A DNA stretch of 64,000 nucleotides from Piscicola geometra. Lineage: Eukaryota; Annelida; Clitellata; Hirudinida; Piscicolidae. The notes under the pieces are model-generated. The model saw only the letters and a program-made list of their open reading frames with translations, did not search any database and was not told the DNA's origin. Location: NCBI GenBank assembly GCA_943735955.1, contig OX030961.1, forward strand, positions 3,086,420 to 3,150,419. Direction: 5' to 3'. The position numbers and the translations under genes are program-made. Shown here in pieces: positions 1 to 15,000 of the stretch; position 1 is the stretch's first letter; every line of letters begins with the position of its first letter.

Positions 1-3000
1 GAGCCAGAAAGACCAGGAAAACCAGCAATTCCAGTGAATCCTGTATCGCCCACATCTCCAGGCAATCCCCTGAAGCCAGGAGGTCCTGGAACGCCGACAG
101 CCCCCTTTTGACCCTTGAAGCCACTCGCCCCGGTGTCTCCGACCTCTCCATTGACACCATTGGTACCTGGTCTTCCTACAGCTCCAGGCTGACCTGGCAA
201 TCCTGTTAAACCAGTCATTCCTATCGGTCCGCTTTCTCCAGGTAAACCGGTATCACCTGTGTCAATTAAAATTAGTTTCATCTACTGAATTGTTCACATT
301 ATTTAGTACTTTGAAAAGTCTGATGATAAAACCTGTGAATCCAGTGGGTCCTTCTGAGCCAGGTGCCCCTGTGAAACCTGACCTGCCTGCTTGTCCAGGC
401 TCCCCTCTATCACCTGGAGCGCCGATGGAGCCAGCGTTTCCTACTGGACCTATGGGACCTGTAGCGCCAGGCAATCCATTTTCTCCAGTCGGACCCCGAG
501 CTCCTTCGTTACCAGCTTGGCCATTAGAACCTGAGATTGTTTCCCAATTTTATATTTATTTTTAAACTATCTTTTTGTCACTATTAAACTAAATATCGTT
601 TTTGAAATAAACCATTTTGATTGAAAAAACATTAGTGAGTTTTTTTTTAAGTTATCTTAAGTTATATATCTTTTTCAAAGTTTTAATGACACTCCTGACT
701 ACCTTGAATTCCTGTAGAACCTGTATTTCCAGGTTCTCCTTGGTTGCCTGGTTCTCCAGTTGGGCCTCTGGGACCAGGTGAACCTGAAGGTCCTGGCACT
801 CCACTCACCCCCAACGGACCTCTCTGACCCACTAGTCCAGTTAGGCCAGTAGCTCCTGGAGTCCCTTTAACTCCTTGCACTCCTTGAATACTTTGTCCCG
901 GAGCGCCTGGAAAACCAGCTTGTCCAGGAAATCCTGGTGACCCTGGAGTTCCAGGCTGACCATTGACGCCATTCTGACCAGGATTTCCGATTTCTCCTGG
1001 ATTTCCCGGGAGACCAGGTAGCCCTCTTTCGCCCTGTTGGCCTACAAATCCAGTCTCACCAGGACTACCAACAGGTCCCACTAACCCGATTAAACCATTA
1101 GGACCATTATCTCCTCTCTGACCCTTGACTCCATCGGGACCAATGGCACCTGTATCGCCCGGTTCTCCTCTACTCCCTGGACTGCCTTCTATTCCAGGCA
1201 AACCCACATCTCCCGAGTTTCCAGGAGCTCCAACAGGTCCAGTCGGCCCAGTAGCTCCAATCTGTCCGGAATTACCTGTGAAACCTTGAATACCAGGTGC
1301 TCCTGTCGAGCCTTGAGGACCTCTCTGTCCAGTACTCCCAGGCACACCTTTACTGCCTGGGAAACCGGCTTGGCCTGGTTGTCCCGTGCTTCCTTCAGCA
1401 CCAGGCTGTCCAACACTTCCTGAAAGTCCTGTGTCTCCCCTTCCACCAGGTAAACCAATTGTCCCAGGCTGTCCTGGTTCACCTTTAAATGATTTTGTGG
1501 GATTTGAGTAGTGTTTAAAAAGACTTCAATTCGTTAAGATATAATTTTTAAAACAGTAAGTGATTCTCAAAATAATAAAAAATGAAATCTAACCTCTTGG
1601 ACCAAGATCGCCTACGAATCCAGTGTCACCAGCAAGTCCATTGAGACCAGGTTGACCAGAAGGGCCCACTGAACCAGTTGGTCCAGCTGCTCCAACCAAC
1701 CCAGGAGCTCCTGTGCCTCCCGTATCCCCTTGGAAGCCTTGCACTCCATCTATGCCCCTTGGTCCGGGAAATCCTGGAGCACCACTGAGGCCCTGTAGTC
1801 CTGGCAGTCCTCTGAAACCGGGAGAGCCTGGAAAGCCTTGATTTCCTTTTGAAATAAAGTATTTTAAATTATAGTTATAATTTATAATATTTGATTGAAG
1901 AATTTTGTTATAAATAATATTTATTGATTTTGAAAAAGATATTACCTGGCTGTCCACCCAAGCCATTTCTTCCAGTGGCACCAGTGTCTCCATTAGCTCC
2001 ATTGGTGCCAGGCAAACCAGGTTGTCCTGCAAAGCCAGGCTGGCCTGGAAGCCCTGTATCACCTTGGTTACCCTTGGTCCCTTGACTTCCCGCAAGACCA
2101 ACTTCTCCACTCCTACCAACTTCTCCTGTAGGCCCGGTTGGTCCAGTTGGTCCCGTAAACCCAGCAAGGCCAGCCACTCCGGGTGAGCCTGCTTGTCCAG
2201 GAGAACCTTGCAATCCAGTCAGCCCCACAGCCCCTGTGCCCCCTGGAAGACCTCTAGTGCCTTCTGTCCCAGGCTGTCCATCAGACCCTGGCTGACCTGG
2301 GTTACCTAAGGGACCAGGTGAGCCTGCAGGGCCTGGATTGCCTGTGTTGCCCTGACTTCCTGCCGAACCTTGTTGTCCGCGAATGCCTTGTGGACCCGGG
2401 TTGCCTAAGAATCATTTTTATTTTTCATTAATAGGTTTTGTTATCTAATTTTTAAAATTTCAATTCTACTAATAAAAAATATATGATTTTAATTTACTCG
2501 TAGCACTTGAATGTTACAACCTTGACTGCCTGGTTGACCATTGTCCCCAGGAGCTCCAATATTCCCACTGAAGCCCTGCTCTCCTGTGCCTCCTGCAAGA
2601 CCAATGGGCCCCTGAAGACCAGGAGAGCCAGGCAGTCCCGTGTCCCCTTGCAATCCTTTGGCACCAACTGCTCCAGAGTTTCCAGTGTTTCCAGCCTCTC
2701 CTATCCGCCCTGGGAAACCTGGAAAGATTTTGTTATATGAAGTAAAGTAAGTTTCAAAAGTTTCAAAAGCCCGCAATCAATGAAAATACTAATTTTAAAA
2801 AAAGTTCAAATAATTAGAAGAAAATATTCAATTCGGGTAAATAATTTAGATTACGACCTGGTGTGCCATCCGAGCCTTTCTGACCCTGAGCACCAGGACT
2901 ACCAGTCGCACCTGTGCCTCCTGTGGAAGTTTATTTAAATATAGTTTTTTTATCAATATTTAACTTTTTAGTTAAATTGTGACAACTTCAGCTCACCATC

Positions 3001-6000
3001 GGTTCCAGGTAAGCCAGCAGCGCCTGAAACTCCTGGCTGGCCGTTTTCTCCTGGTTGACCAGAAGGGCCAGCCTGACCAGTGTTTCCCGAAGGTCCTTGA
3101 GCACCAGCAACGCCAGGCTGTCCAGTAGCTCCCATAGTTCCAGTGTCTCCCCTGTCTCCTCTGCTGCCCACAGCTCCAAGTGGTCCAGGTGCTCCTTTCA
3201 AACCAGTCTGACCTGCTGCTCCCTGCTGCCCACTGAAACCAGGCAAACCTGTCGCTCCTTTCGATCCCTGCACACCAGGCTGCCCTCCAACTCCAGACAA
3301 TCCCACACTGCCCTGAGGACCTGCTGGTCCCGTCTGTCCTCTTGATCCTGAAAAAAAAAGTGTTACAATTAAAGAAAACACATTGAGTTTTGCTTTAATC
3401 AAAAATCTTTTTAATCATGATTAACTACCGTCGTATTACTCACCTGGAGTTCCAGGTACGCCAGTATCTCCTTGAAGACCTTGAAATCCTGGATTGCCAG
3501 GACTGCCTGTCGGACCTGGGCTTCCAACTTGCCCTGGAGCTCCTGGCTGGCCGTTCAATCCAGGTGCGCCGATGAAACCTGGGCTACCTTGAAAACCAGG
3601 CGCTCCTTTGTTTCCGGGATTTCCCACAAGCCCCACACTTCCAGGACTGCCAGGGTTTCCTGGATTTCCTCTGTCGCCTGTTGCACCCTTAGAGCCTTTT
3701 TCTCCAACGGGACCAGTGAAACCTGGATTGCCTGGGTTTCCTTGCAAACCTATCTGACCAGGGACGCCCTCAGATCCGGGACTCCCTGGTACCCCTGGAG
3801 CACCCACTTGTCCAGTAGCGCCTGCAAGGCCTGAATTACCTGCTCTTCCTGCAGGACCTGTAGCACCATCTTGACCAGGCGATCCTTGAATGAGTTTAAT
3901 ATAAATCAAAATATATGAAAAGTATGAGTTGACAAATATTAACTACTTACCAGGTCTTCCTTTGTCTCCAGAGACGCCAGCCTGACCATTGAAACCCGTG
4001 GCTCCTTGCTGGCCTGTTTGTCCCACTTCTCCAGGGCTCCCGTTCTGACCTGGATTTCCGGGAGATCCAGAAGTTCCAGGGTCACCAGTAAACCCTCTGT
4101 TGCCTTGAGGACCAGGACTCCCTACTTGGCCATTTGCTCCCGCCCTTCCCGGAGTTCCCGTGTCTCCTCTCTCACCTCTCGCTCCTGATTATGTTAATTT
4201 AAATCAATGACGAATACTTTTTAAGAATAAATAATTCAAATAAATAAAATATATTTAAACTATATTATTATCTAATAATCAGTGATAAATAATGTGTTAA
4301 ATTGTCAAATCAGATTTTTGACGAGATTAAGTAGCTTTTTATTGACTGTGTGAAAAAAATATATGATATTCAAGAATCTGACTAAAAATAAAATTTCAAA
4401 CCTGCAGGTCCATCGGGTCCAGGAGCTCCAGCAAATCCAGACAAACCAGGAGCACCATTAGGACCCACACTGCCTGGGGAGCCCTTGAGACCAGGCGATC
4501 CGGGTAGACCAGCATCACCAGGTGCTCCAGGAATATTGCTGCTGAAGCCCGTAGCTCCCGTGAAACCAGTGTCCCCACTGAGACCTGGTGACCCTGACAA
4601 ACCACTTTGGCCTGGAAAGCCAGGAGCTCCCTGTGGTCCTGGTTGACCCATTAAGCCCACTTGACCCGGTAATCCAGAAGGACCTTTAAAATTTGTGAAG
4701 ATAGAATATGCAAATACAAATATAAATATTTGTTAATATTGAATATGAAAGTGAAACATAAAAAATCTCTGTGATTAAACATGTTTTAAATACATAAGAG
4801 CTATAAATTGATTTTAAACTACCGGGAAAGCCTTGTTGTCCCGGAGAGCCTCTGGTTCCTTGATCTCCTAGCTGACCACTCTGACCAGTGTTCCCGGCTA
4901 GACCAGGTGCGCCAGGAACTCCCACATTTCCGTTTGATCCTTGCGAACCCTGCAATCCCGTTGCTCCTTTCGGTCCAAGAAGACCTTTGAGACCAGTTGC
5001 ACCAGTGTCTCCTTGGGGACCAGCTATACCCGCTTGTCCTGTTGCACCCGTAAAGCCTTTGCTGCCTGGTGCGCCTGTGAAACCCTGGGCTCCTCTATCC
5101 ATTGCTGGAGCCATTGGTCCTGGGTCACCCGTAGGTCCTGGTTGTCCTGGGGCACCTATTTGGCCAGGTGCCCCCCTCTCCCCTGGCCTACCAGGATCAC
5201 CAGGCTGTCCGTTTGTTCCTTAGATAAATATATATCAGTTAATTTTTTTACATTTTAAATATCGTATAACTAAATACTTTTTTAGTATAATATAAATTAT
5301 AATATTATATTGAAAGTATTTTATTCTAACATTTGGAAAACTAATCACCTGTAAATCCCGTGAAGCCAATTTGTCCATTGAATCCAGGAGATCCAGGAAA
5401 TCCACTATCACCAGGGAGTCCTTTGAGGCCAGGGTTGCCAGAAAATCCAGGAGAGCCTGCATTTCCTTGGAAACCAGTGTCTCCCTGTTCTCCAGGCCTT
5501 CCTGTGAAGCCTGAATTGCCAGTGGAACCAGTGAAGCCGGGAAGGCCTGTGCCGCCTGGAAGCCCTGCGAAGCCACTGGGTCCCGCTTGACCTGCAGGAC
5601 CCGTGTTGCCCGTGAAACCAGTGCCTCCGTCTGCTCCTCGACTGCCAGCAGGTCCAGTGGGACCTTTCGGACCAGCTGGTCCCTGGAAGCCTGCATCTCC
5701 CTGCTGTCCTGGAGCCCCAGCCACCCCCGTAGCTCCTCGTTCTCCCAAGTCTCCTCTCTCGCCCTTCGAGCCGGCTGGTCCTGAAGTTTGTTAAAGTAAG
5801 AATCAAACTTTCAATTTGGCGCTATAATATGAATTTCGAATTGAGCACAGTAAAAAGTTAAAACAGCCATTTAAAACAAACTCCTATATTAAATTAATTC
5901 ATAAGAATATTCACAAAACTTTAGAGCAAAACAGCAGATTTTATATTTTATAGAAAAAGATAAATGATGATTAACTAAACAAATAAATAGATGAACAATT

Positions 6001-9000
6001 CATTAGGCCTCACCATCCACGCCAAGTGAGCCCCGTTGGCCAGGCTGTCCGGTGTCTCCCCTTTCTCCAGGGAGCCCTACAAGACCATCCGCCCCTGTCT
6101 TCCCTATGCTTCCAGTGTCTCCTCTGTTGCCTGCGAATCCTGTTCCTCCCGTGTCACCCGGCTGTCCCTTGTTTCCAGGGGCACCAGTAGCCCCAATGCC
6201 TCCTGACAAACCAGGCAGTCCAGTGTTTCCAGTTGGACCAATGTTACCCGGGTTACCATTCCGACCAGGTAAGCCTGTGTCCCCCCCTGCACCAGGAACT
6301 CCACTGTTTCCAGGCTGACCCGCAATACCTGCTGGTCCGGCAAAACCGGGCTGGCCTTTGAAACCTGGTTGTCCTGGGAGACCAGCAGGGCCTGGGATGC
6401 CAGGTTGACCAATGGCACCATTAGCCCCAGTAGAACCAGTGTTTCCTGGCTCCCCCTTCAGTCCTACACTGCCCACAGCTCCAGGACTTCCAGCAGCTCC
6501 AGGTGAGCCAGGTAATCCATTTGCACCAACAGGTCCTGTTATAAAGAATAATAATATTTCTTCACAAATGCACACATTTCATGAAAATATATGAAAAAAG
6601 TTTTAACATAATTTTACTATTATTTTATTTCGAAAACTCTTATCTCTATGCCACAGAATTAATCAATTTTCAACCTTGATTTCCAGGTTGCCCATCACTT
6701 CCAGACGGCCCAGTGGGTCCTCTCAGTCCAGGGTCTCCAATGGCCCCCTTGAAACCAGGCTCCCCAAGGTTGCCTGGTCGACCATCCGATCCGGAAGTGC
6801 CAGTATCTCCTGGGAAGCCAGTGAAGCCAGTGAAACCGTTCGAGCCTGAACTCCCTGTGTCTCCCACAACGCCAGGCTCGCCCCGTCTGCCCGCTTCTCC
6901 TGTGGAGCCGGTAGGCCCACTAGCTCCCACTACTCCCACCTCTCCAGGCAAGCCTCGGTTTCCTAGTTTGTTATAAATTATTATTTTTTAATAGTAAAAT
7001 AATTAAATTGGAAAAAAATATTAAATAAAAAATCTTGTAATAAATGTATTTCTACCTTGTAATCCAGGCAAACCGATTTGCCCCTTGCTTCCAGGGGCGC
7101 CAGTAGAACCAGTATCTCCTATATCTCCTGTCGAGCCTGGACTGCCTGATGTGCCAATGTTACCTGTGTTTCCTGGCTGACCCACCGCACCCACTGCCCC
7201 CTGCGAACCGCTTTGACCAGGGTTTCCTGGAAAACCCGGAAAACCCTGCTGACCTCGGCTTCCATCTCTTCCATTCAAACCTTTAAAAACATATTCTTCT
7301 ATTTTACAAATTATCGTAACTTTTCGTTTCTCAAAATAAAGATTTTTATGAAAACATATGATTTTTCATTTATCAGCCTGAATGGAGATACCTTTTTTGA
7401 GCGTAATAGAAAAAAACCATAAGTGAAAAACAGACCTGGCAAACCAGGCTGGCCTGGAAATCCATTATCTCCTGGAAGACCCTTTGTGCCTGCCGCTCCT
7501 GTGCTGCCACTCAAGCCAGGTGCTCCTGGCTGTCCAGGTTGTCCACTAGCACCGGGCAAACCAGCGTTGCCTGTGGCTCCTCTTGGACCCGCTTGTCCTG
7601 CAGGTCCTATGCCACCTTGGTCTCCCGCTGCTCCCACTGCTCCAGGAGATCCAACAAAACCAGGAAGGCCTTTATCTCCCTTGCTTCCAGGTGGTCCTGC
7701 TTGTCCAGCCTCTCCAGGATTTCCAGTGCTTCCCAATGGACCCGTGTCCCCCTGTAAACCTTTCAAGCCTACACTTCCACTTGCTCCAGTGTCTCCTGAC
7801 TGTCCTGGTGCGCCTTTCTGCCCTGGGTTGCCTGCAGCTCCGGCTGGACCACTCAATCCCGGAGATCCAGTATTGCCTTGCAAAAGATTGATGATGTGAA
7901 AGTTTAGAATTGTTATTTTGTGAATCGATACATAAGAAAAATCGAAAAAAAGCACTACTCATAAATTGATAGTGAAAAATAATCTTATATGAAAAAAACT
8001 ATAATAAAAATTACAGGAAAAATCAAATAATATGAAATTTTTCAAGTTAAAGCACCAATTGATCCAGGCGTTCCAGAAAAGCCTGGTTGTCCACTGGGTC
8101 CCCGGTTTCCTTTCTGCCCAATACCCCCGGGAAAACCAGTGTCTCCAGGAATTCCACTGAAACCAGAAGCGCCTGGGCTTCCTGGGTTTCCAGTAGGTCC
8201 TTGAACACCATTTAGTCCCTGCGGACCCACCAGGCCTTGAGGTCCCTGGTTGCCTGGAATACCAACAGGTCCCTGGGATCCTGAAGGCCCTTGTGCGCCT
8301 GGCAATCCAGTTGCACCTACCGGACCTGCAGAACCAGACGCTCCTGGGAATGTAAAGTATAAAAAATAATAATGCATATTGTTACAAATGATTACGTTTA
8401 CAAAATATTGAGTCGAAAAATGTAAAAAAAACTACCTGGAGCACCATTCAATCCAGCATTTCCCGGTAATCCAGACTCTCCAGGCACACCAATGCTTCCC
8501 TTAACTCCTGCCGGTCCTGCAGGGCCCCTTTCTCCAAGAGGACCCAAAGGTCCTGGAAGTCCTGTGTCTCCTTGCAATCCACTGGGGCCAGCCTGTCCAG
8601 TGTTTCCAGCTGATCCAGTATCTCCCCTACTCCCATCCACTCCAGGCAAACCCCTTTCTCCTTCTGGTCCAGGTTGACCTTGCGGTCCAGATACTCCTAT
8701 GGAAAAAAACGTGATGTAAATATATATAAATATAATTCATTGAAAACAGAAAAATAATTTTTGAAACGAGCAAAAAATAACATGTACAACTGAATACCTA
8801 TGCTTCCTTGAGCACCGGGAAGACCATTTGTTCCAGGAGCTCCAGGACTGCCCAATGAGCCTTGAGGTCCAGGCAGACCTGTCAAACCTGTGCCCCCAGT
8901 GAAGCCAGTACTCCCACCAACTCCTGGCTGTCCTTGGAAGCCTGGAAAGCCTGGTGAGCCTGGATTGCCAGGGAAGCCAGGAGAACCAGGGTTTCCAGGA

Positions 9001-12000
9001 GTTCCGGGGGTTCCCACTTGACCTGGAGTGCCTGGACCACCTTTGAGAAATCAAGAAATCTTCATAGTATTTAAAAGATGTATGAGTTTTCAATCGTTTG
9101 AACTTGCATTAGTTCCATTCTTTATTAGTAATTTTGACTGTAAAATATAAATTAATCTTTCAAAAATACCAGCAAATCCAGGCTGTCCTGGAGCTCCAGA
9201 GTCACCCACTGCTCCAGGCGCTCCTGCATTTCCTTGGTCTCCGGGACTGCCACTAGGGCCTGTGGGTCCACTAGGTCCTGGCAAACCATCGGATCCTGGG
9301 CTGCCACTGAGTCCCGAAGGACCAGGCGATCCTAGTCGACCCGAGGTTCCTGTGGCCCCAGTGGCGCCGACTGAGCCAACCTCCCCTCTCACTCCCTGAG
9401 GTCCTGCGTTTCCTACACGACCTTGAAAATTGTTCCATTAAGTAGTTATTTTTTGATTGATTTTATTAATTGAGTTAATAAAATATAATTTACATCTCAT
9501 AACACACACCTGTTTCTCCAGGCAATCCAGGCAAGCCGTCTACACCAACAAGTCCAGGAGTTCCCTTGGCCCCAGGTTGACCAGCAGGGCCAATGCGTCC
9601 ATCAGGCCCACGTAGACCAACTTCACCAGTATTTCCTGAAAGACCTGGAGATCCTGCGAATCCAGTGTTTCCTTGGTTGCCTTTACTGCCCATATCTCCT
9701 TGATTTCCCTGTGTTCCAGGTAATCCAGCAGGTCCTGCAGGACCAACAGAACCTGTCTGACCAGTGGCTCCTTTATCTCCTGTTATTCCTGCTACACCAG
9801 AGAGACCCGGAGGTCCAGGCTGGCCTATCGAACCAGACGGTCCTTTGGCACCGACTTGACCAGTAATTCCTTTCGAGATTTAAAAACCATTTAGTAATCG
9901 GTTTAACATAAAAGATAGGAAAAAATGAATACATTTAAGAAGACTCTAATTTTAGACCCCCTGATACTCGATAAGACTGCAAATCTATATAAGAATATCT
10001 CACCTGGAAAACCAGATAGTCCCCTATCTCCTGGTTGTCCTTTGGTTCCAGCCGGTCCGAGTGGACCAACTGGTCCCACGTTTCCAGCGTTGCCTGGAAA
10101 GCCAGCTGGTCCAGTATCTCCTCGGTCTCCAAAGGCTCCTGTTGCTCCCGTGTCTCCCGAAAGACCTTTGACTCCAGCAGAACCAGCTTGTCCGGAAGGC
10201 CCAGGCAGACCAACCGCTCCAGTGGAGCCTTGAGGATTTCAGGTTTTATTATTTTACATAAAGTGGAATCTTTCAATAACTAAAATATTTAAAATTCAAA
10301 ATATAAACCATGTTCAACAAACCTGCTAAGCCTGGTTGTCCAGGAGCTCCTTGACTTCCTGGTTGCCCAATTGGTCCAGGATTGCCTGTAGGGCCTACCA
10401 GACCAACTACTCCTGTGTTGCCAGCAGTTCCAGATGAGCCTGATGATCCACTCGCTCCAATAAAACCAGTGTCCCCTTGCGCTCCAGTACCTCCAGACAC
10501 TCCTGGAACTCCAGCATTACCAGCAGGCCCGTCAGATCCTGTATCGCCTATCAAACCAGGAAGTCCCGGAAGTCCTGGACTGCCTTGAATGCCTGTCTGG
10601 CCTTGGAAGCCTGGCGCTCCTGAGAAGCCTAGTTGCCCTTCCGAACCAGTTGGTCCAGGCACTCCAGGAAAACCTAGGTGATAGGAATGAAAACTTTTTA
10701 TGAGTAGTTTCACTCAAATATACAGCTGTAAGTATTTTGAAATAACATAAACGCAAAAAAGTTTTTAACTTCTCACTCATTCATCGAAAAATAAAATACA
10801 ATAAAAGACAAAGACTAAGATTATTAGCATGGCGTGCACCCAACGAGCTTCAAGACCATAAAATATTGTTTAATAATAAATGGTTGCAAAAAAATTTATT
10901 TAGTTATATTTCAAACAGTTAAAATATACATTTTTTAAACACAATGGCGTCATTAGCAGACTGTTTGATGAAACAAAATTTTTTCCTCCGCTTTTCATAT
11001 ATGACTAAGACAAATAACCTGTTTGCCCAGGAGCGCCAGGTTGTCCAATCGATCCAGGAGGTCCTAATGCGCCATCGACACCCGGTGCTCCAGGCACGCC
11101 TCGATTTCCTTGTGCGCCAACCAAGCCCGTAGGTCCTATGCTCCCTTTCGAGCCTGGAAAACCTGCAGGACCCGGACTCCCAGACTGTCCAGCACTGCCA
11201 GGGTTGCCTTTAGGCCCTGTGCGACCCGTGCTACCTTGTGAGCCGGGGAAGCCTTGTTGTCCTGAATCTCCAGTAGCACCTTTGTTTCCCGGGTTTCCAT
11301 TATTACCAATAGGACCTGTAGCCCCAACAGCTCCTGAAAGTCCTACAGAGCCTGTAGGTCCTTGGCTGCCCGGACTGCCTGGACTACCACTATCACCTGA
11401 TTGTCCTGTTGCACCTATTGAGCCAGCCACTCCAGTAGGGCCTGTGAACCCGGGTGTTCCTGAGGGACCTTGGAGACCTTTCTGACCTGGAAAGCCCAAA
11501 GGTCCCGCAAAACCAAGTTGTCCTCTGTCTCCAACAGCTCCCTGAAGCCCAGTGTCTCCTTGGCTGCCCGGAGATCCTGCCTGACCAGCTTGACCTGTTT
11601 CATAGAAAATATAAAACATTTTTTAAAATATAATAAAGCATTCAAAATGAATTCAACAACAGTTTAGTTTTTTTTAACATCTATTCGCTTGTTAATATCC
11701 TTGTGTAATTTAATTCAAGCAAACGGTTTTATCTAGGCATGATAAAGCGTAATGTAACTTGCCTGCGGGACCAGATGCTCCAGTAGGTCCTTGCCGTCCA
11801 AGACTCCCTACTTGACCCTGCGTGCCAGGAGCCCCAATGCTGCCACTCGCACCAATGTTACCACTAAAACCCGTATCCCCAGTCTCTCCAGTGCTACCAG
11901 GCAAACCAGGCTGCCCAGAGTTGCCCTGCTGACCAGACAAACCAGTTGCACCTTGGGGTCCCACAGCACCGTTTGCTCCAACGTTGCCTGTGAGCCATTA

Positions 12001-15000
12001 TTCTCATTAGAATAAAAATAACAGTGTTTTCCATGTCTTTAATAATATTTTCAAAAATTAATTTTTAGATTATATTTCTTTTTACCTCTTTCTCCAGGAA
12101 ATCCTGGAGCCCCCAGTGGTCCATCAAAGCCTGTAGCTCCAGTAAAACCAGTACCACCTTGAAGGCCTGGCAAACCAGGATTTCCAGCATTTCCAGTGTT
12201 GCCTGGGAAACCAATTTCACCAGGACTACCACTCACACCTGTTGCTCCTACACCACCTGTCGCTCCTGACGGTCCTTGCACACCAGTCTGCCCTGGCTGA
12301 CCATTGGTTCCGACAGGACCAGGAATACCAGCGTTTCCAGGCGATCCAAGCGTCCCAACACTTCCGGTAGGACCTTTAGGACCTTTCGAACCAATGCTCC
12401 CCAAAGGCCCCGTAGCACCTTGTTCACCTCGGTTTCCTTGGAAGAAGCATAATTATTAGTGATAAAATCATTTTCCTAAAAGTTGCAAATTCAGAATTAT
12501 TGAAAAGTACCTGGTGTGCCAATGAATCCTGTATCACCGGGCTGGCCATCAATCCCTCGACTTCCTGACACTCCTGAAGGGCCCGTGGGACCAGGATTGC
12601 CCGTGTTGCCAGGAAATCCTGCTGGTCCAGGATCACCCTTTTGGCCAGGGAAACCTGGTTGACCGGTTTGTCCAGGCAAGCCTGCAAGTCCTGACTGACC
12701 TTTCACTCCTGGTGCTCCATTATTGCCAGTGAACCCTTTGAGTTAAAATATAAAAAATGTTTTGTGTGCGATTTTTGTGTGTGAAGCAGTCTTGAGAATT
12801 TTACAAATCATTTGAATTATAATTCATTGAAATAAATTATTAACAAAATTCTCAGTACAGTATTAATTAATAATTTATAAAGACTTGCAAACTACCAATT
12901 GATCCAGAAAAGCCAGCTGGACCAGTGTTGCCTGTTGATCCTGTTGAACCAGGCAGACCACTGGGACCTGTGTTTCCAGAAGAACCTTGTGCTCCAGGGA
13001 GACCAGTGTCTCCAGCAGGACCAGCTAAACCAGGAGAACCCACAAATCCCGAAGGACCGGTGTCTCCCGTCGCTCCTGCACTGCCAGGCACACCAGGCTG
13101 ACCCGCTTGGCCAGGGTTACCTACGATACCAGGTACACCGGCTTGTCCAGTGCGACCAGTCGATCCTTGTGGGCCGATTGGGCCTTGCGATCCTGTTTGA
13201 CCTTGTTGTCCTGGTTGACCAGAAGGCCCTTGAAAGCCTGTATTCCCAGTTGAACCAGTGCTTCCCTTGGAGCCTTCAAATTTTCAGAATTCAATTCTTA
13301 AAACCGTTGAATTTTTTGAATTTTAATTTTTTTTTCTATCGACTTATTCATTATATATATAATATTAAGTTTTGAGTTGTTAATTTATTTGATTCATTTT
13401 ATATAATTCGTGCTCTATTGAGCCTAAACCACTCCAAGATATAATTTATCTTTTCAAATAGTTCACTTAAAATCCACACCTGGTGTTCCTCTTTCTCCTT
13501 GAGGTCCATCAGGTCCTCTGTTTCCAGAAGGCCCCACAAGTCCAGACTGTCCACTAGCTCCAGTGTCTCCTTTCGCACCAATGGCACCTTGTTCTGATCT
13601 CCCGTCAGGTCCTGGACTGCCCGGGAAGCCAACGGGACCAGTGTCTCCAACAACTCCTTTGCTGCCATCAGAACCTGGCAAGCCTGTTGCACCCACTGGA
13701 CCTAGAAATCCTCTTGGTCCTTCTGATCCATAAGTTCCAGGCGATCCAGTAGGTCCTTGAGCTCCTTGCAGTCCAGTGTTTCCCACTGGTCCTGGGAACC
13801 CTACAATTCCTTTTGAACCCGCCTCTCCTGGGTTACCTGAAATATATTTTCTTTACAGCTAATTATCAAAGTTTAATTTTAAAAAATTTATTTATAACAT
13901 TGGTCTCTTTATTCTAATGAAAACTAGTTTTTATTGATACCTGTGTTTCCAGCTAATCCCGTGTTTCCTGTGAACCCTGTATTCCCCTGTTCGCCCTTTG
14001 GTCCTTGGGGTCCTTGGAATCCTGTTTGACCATTTGTTCCAGTAGGCCCCTGAGCTCCAGGCTGTCCATCCAGTCCTCTGACTCCAGCCGAACCAGAAGC
14101 TCCAATTGATCCAACGAAACCAGTATTTCCAGTCTGTCCTGTTGCACCAGTAAAACCAGTATCTCCTATAGCTCCTGGAAGACCTGCTTGGCCTGATGAG
14201 CCTGTGTTTCCAGTGCTTCCAGTGAATCCCACGCCTCCGTCAACGCCTGGTTGGCCTGTTTGGAATTTATTCCACAGTCAATAATTTAGTTCAATAATAC
14301 TTCATTTGCAAAATTCCAAAAGCTTTTTCAACAACCATTAGGTCCGGGCTGGCCTGTAATTCCTATTGGTCCAGGAGACCCAAGACTTCCAGAAGGACCG
14401 ATAGATCCTGAATTTCCTTGGGGACCAGTGTCTCCTTGAGGTCCTCTCTCTCCCACTGGACCTTGCAAACCTACCAAGCCCACTGGTCCTGCAGAGCCAG
14501 GTGAGCCAGCAGGTCCTGCCTGACCTGTTGGTCCTGGAGAACCAGTCGCTCCAACAGGACCTTTAGAAGAATGTTTTAAATTTTAATTATCTTTATATTA
14601 TTAATATTATATTAATTTATTTTAACTTTTACTTTTTTGTGAGTAATTTATCGAAATTATTAATAATCAAATGATTTATACATTTTACATTTTGAATTTT
14701 GGAAATAAATAAAAAAAATTTTATATAATAAAAAAACAGTTACCTGTGAATCCACTGAGACCAGGGTTTCCTTTTTGTCCTTGAGGGCCTATGGGTCCTT
14801 TTCTTCCATCATTGCCTGATGGACCAACGCCTCCAGGAGCTCCAACAGGTCCAGGAAAGCCAGCTGAGCCAGTGAAACCAACATCTCCAGGTGCACCTTT
14901 GATTCCTTGGTTACCTGGAAATCCAGGTTGTCCTGTGGGTCCTTGATTTCCAACTGGGCCTGTGAATCCACTAGCTCCAGACACTCCTGAAGTACCAGGA

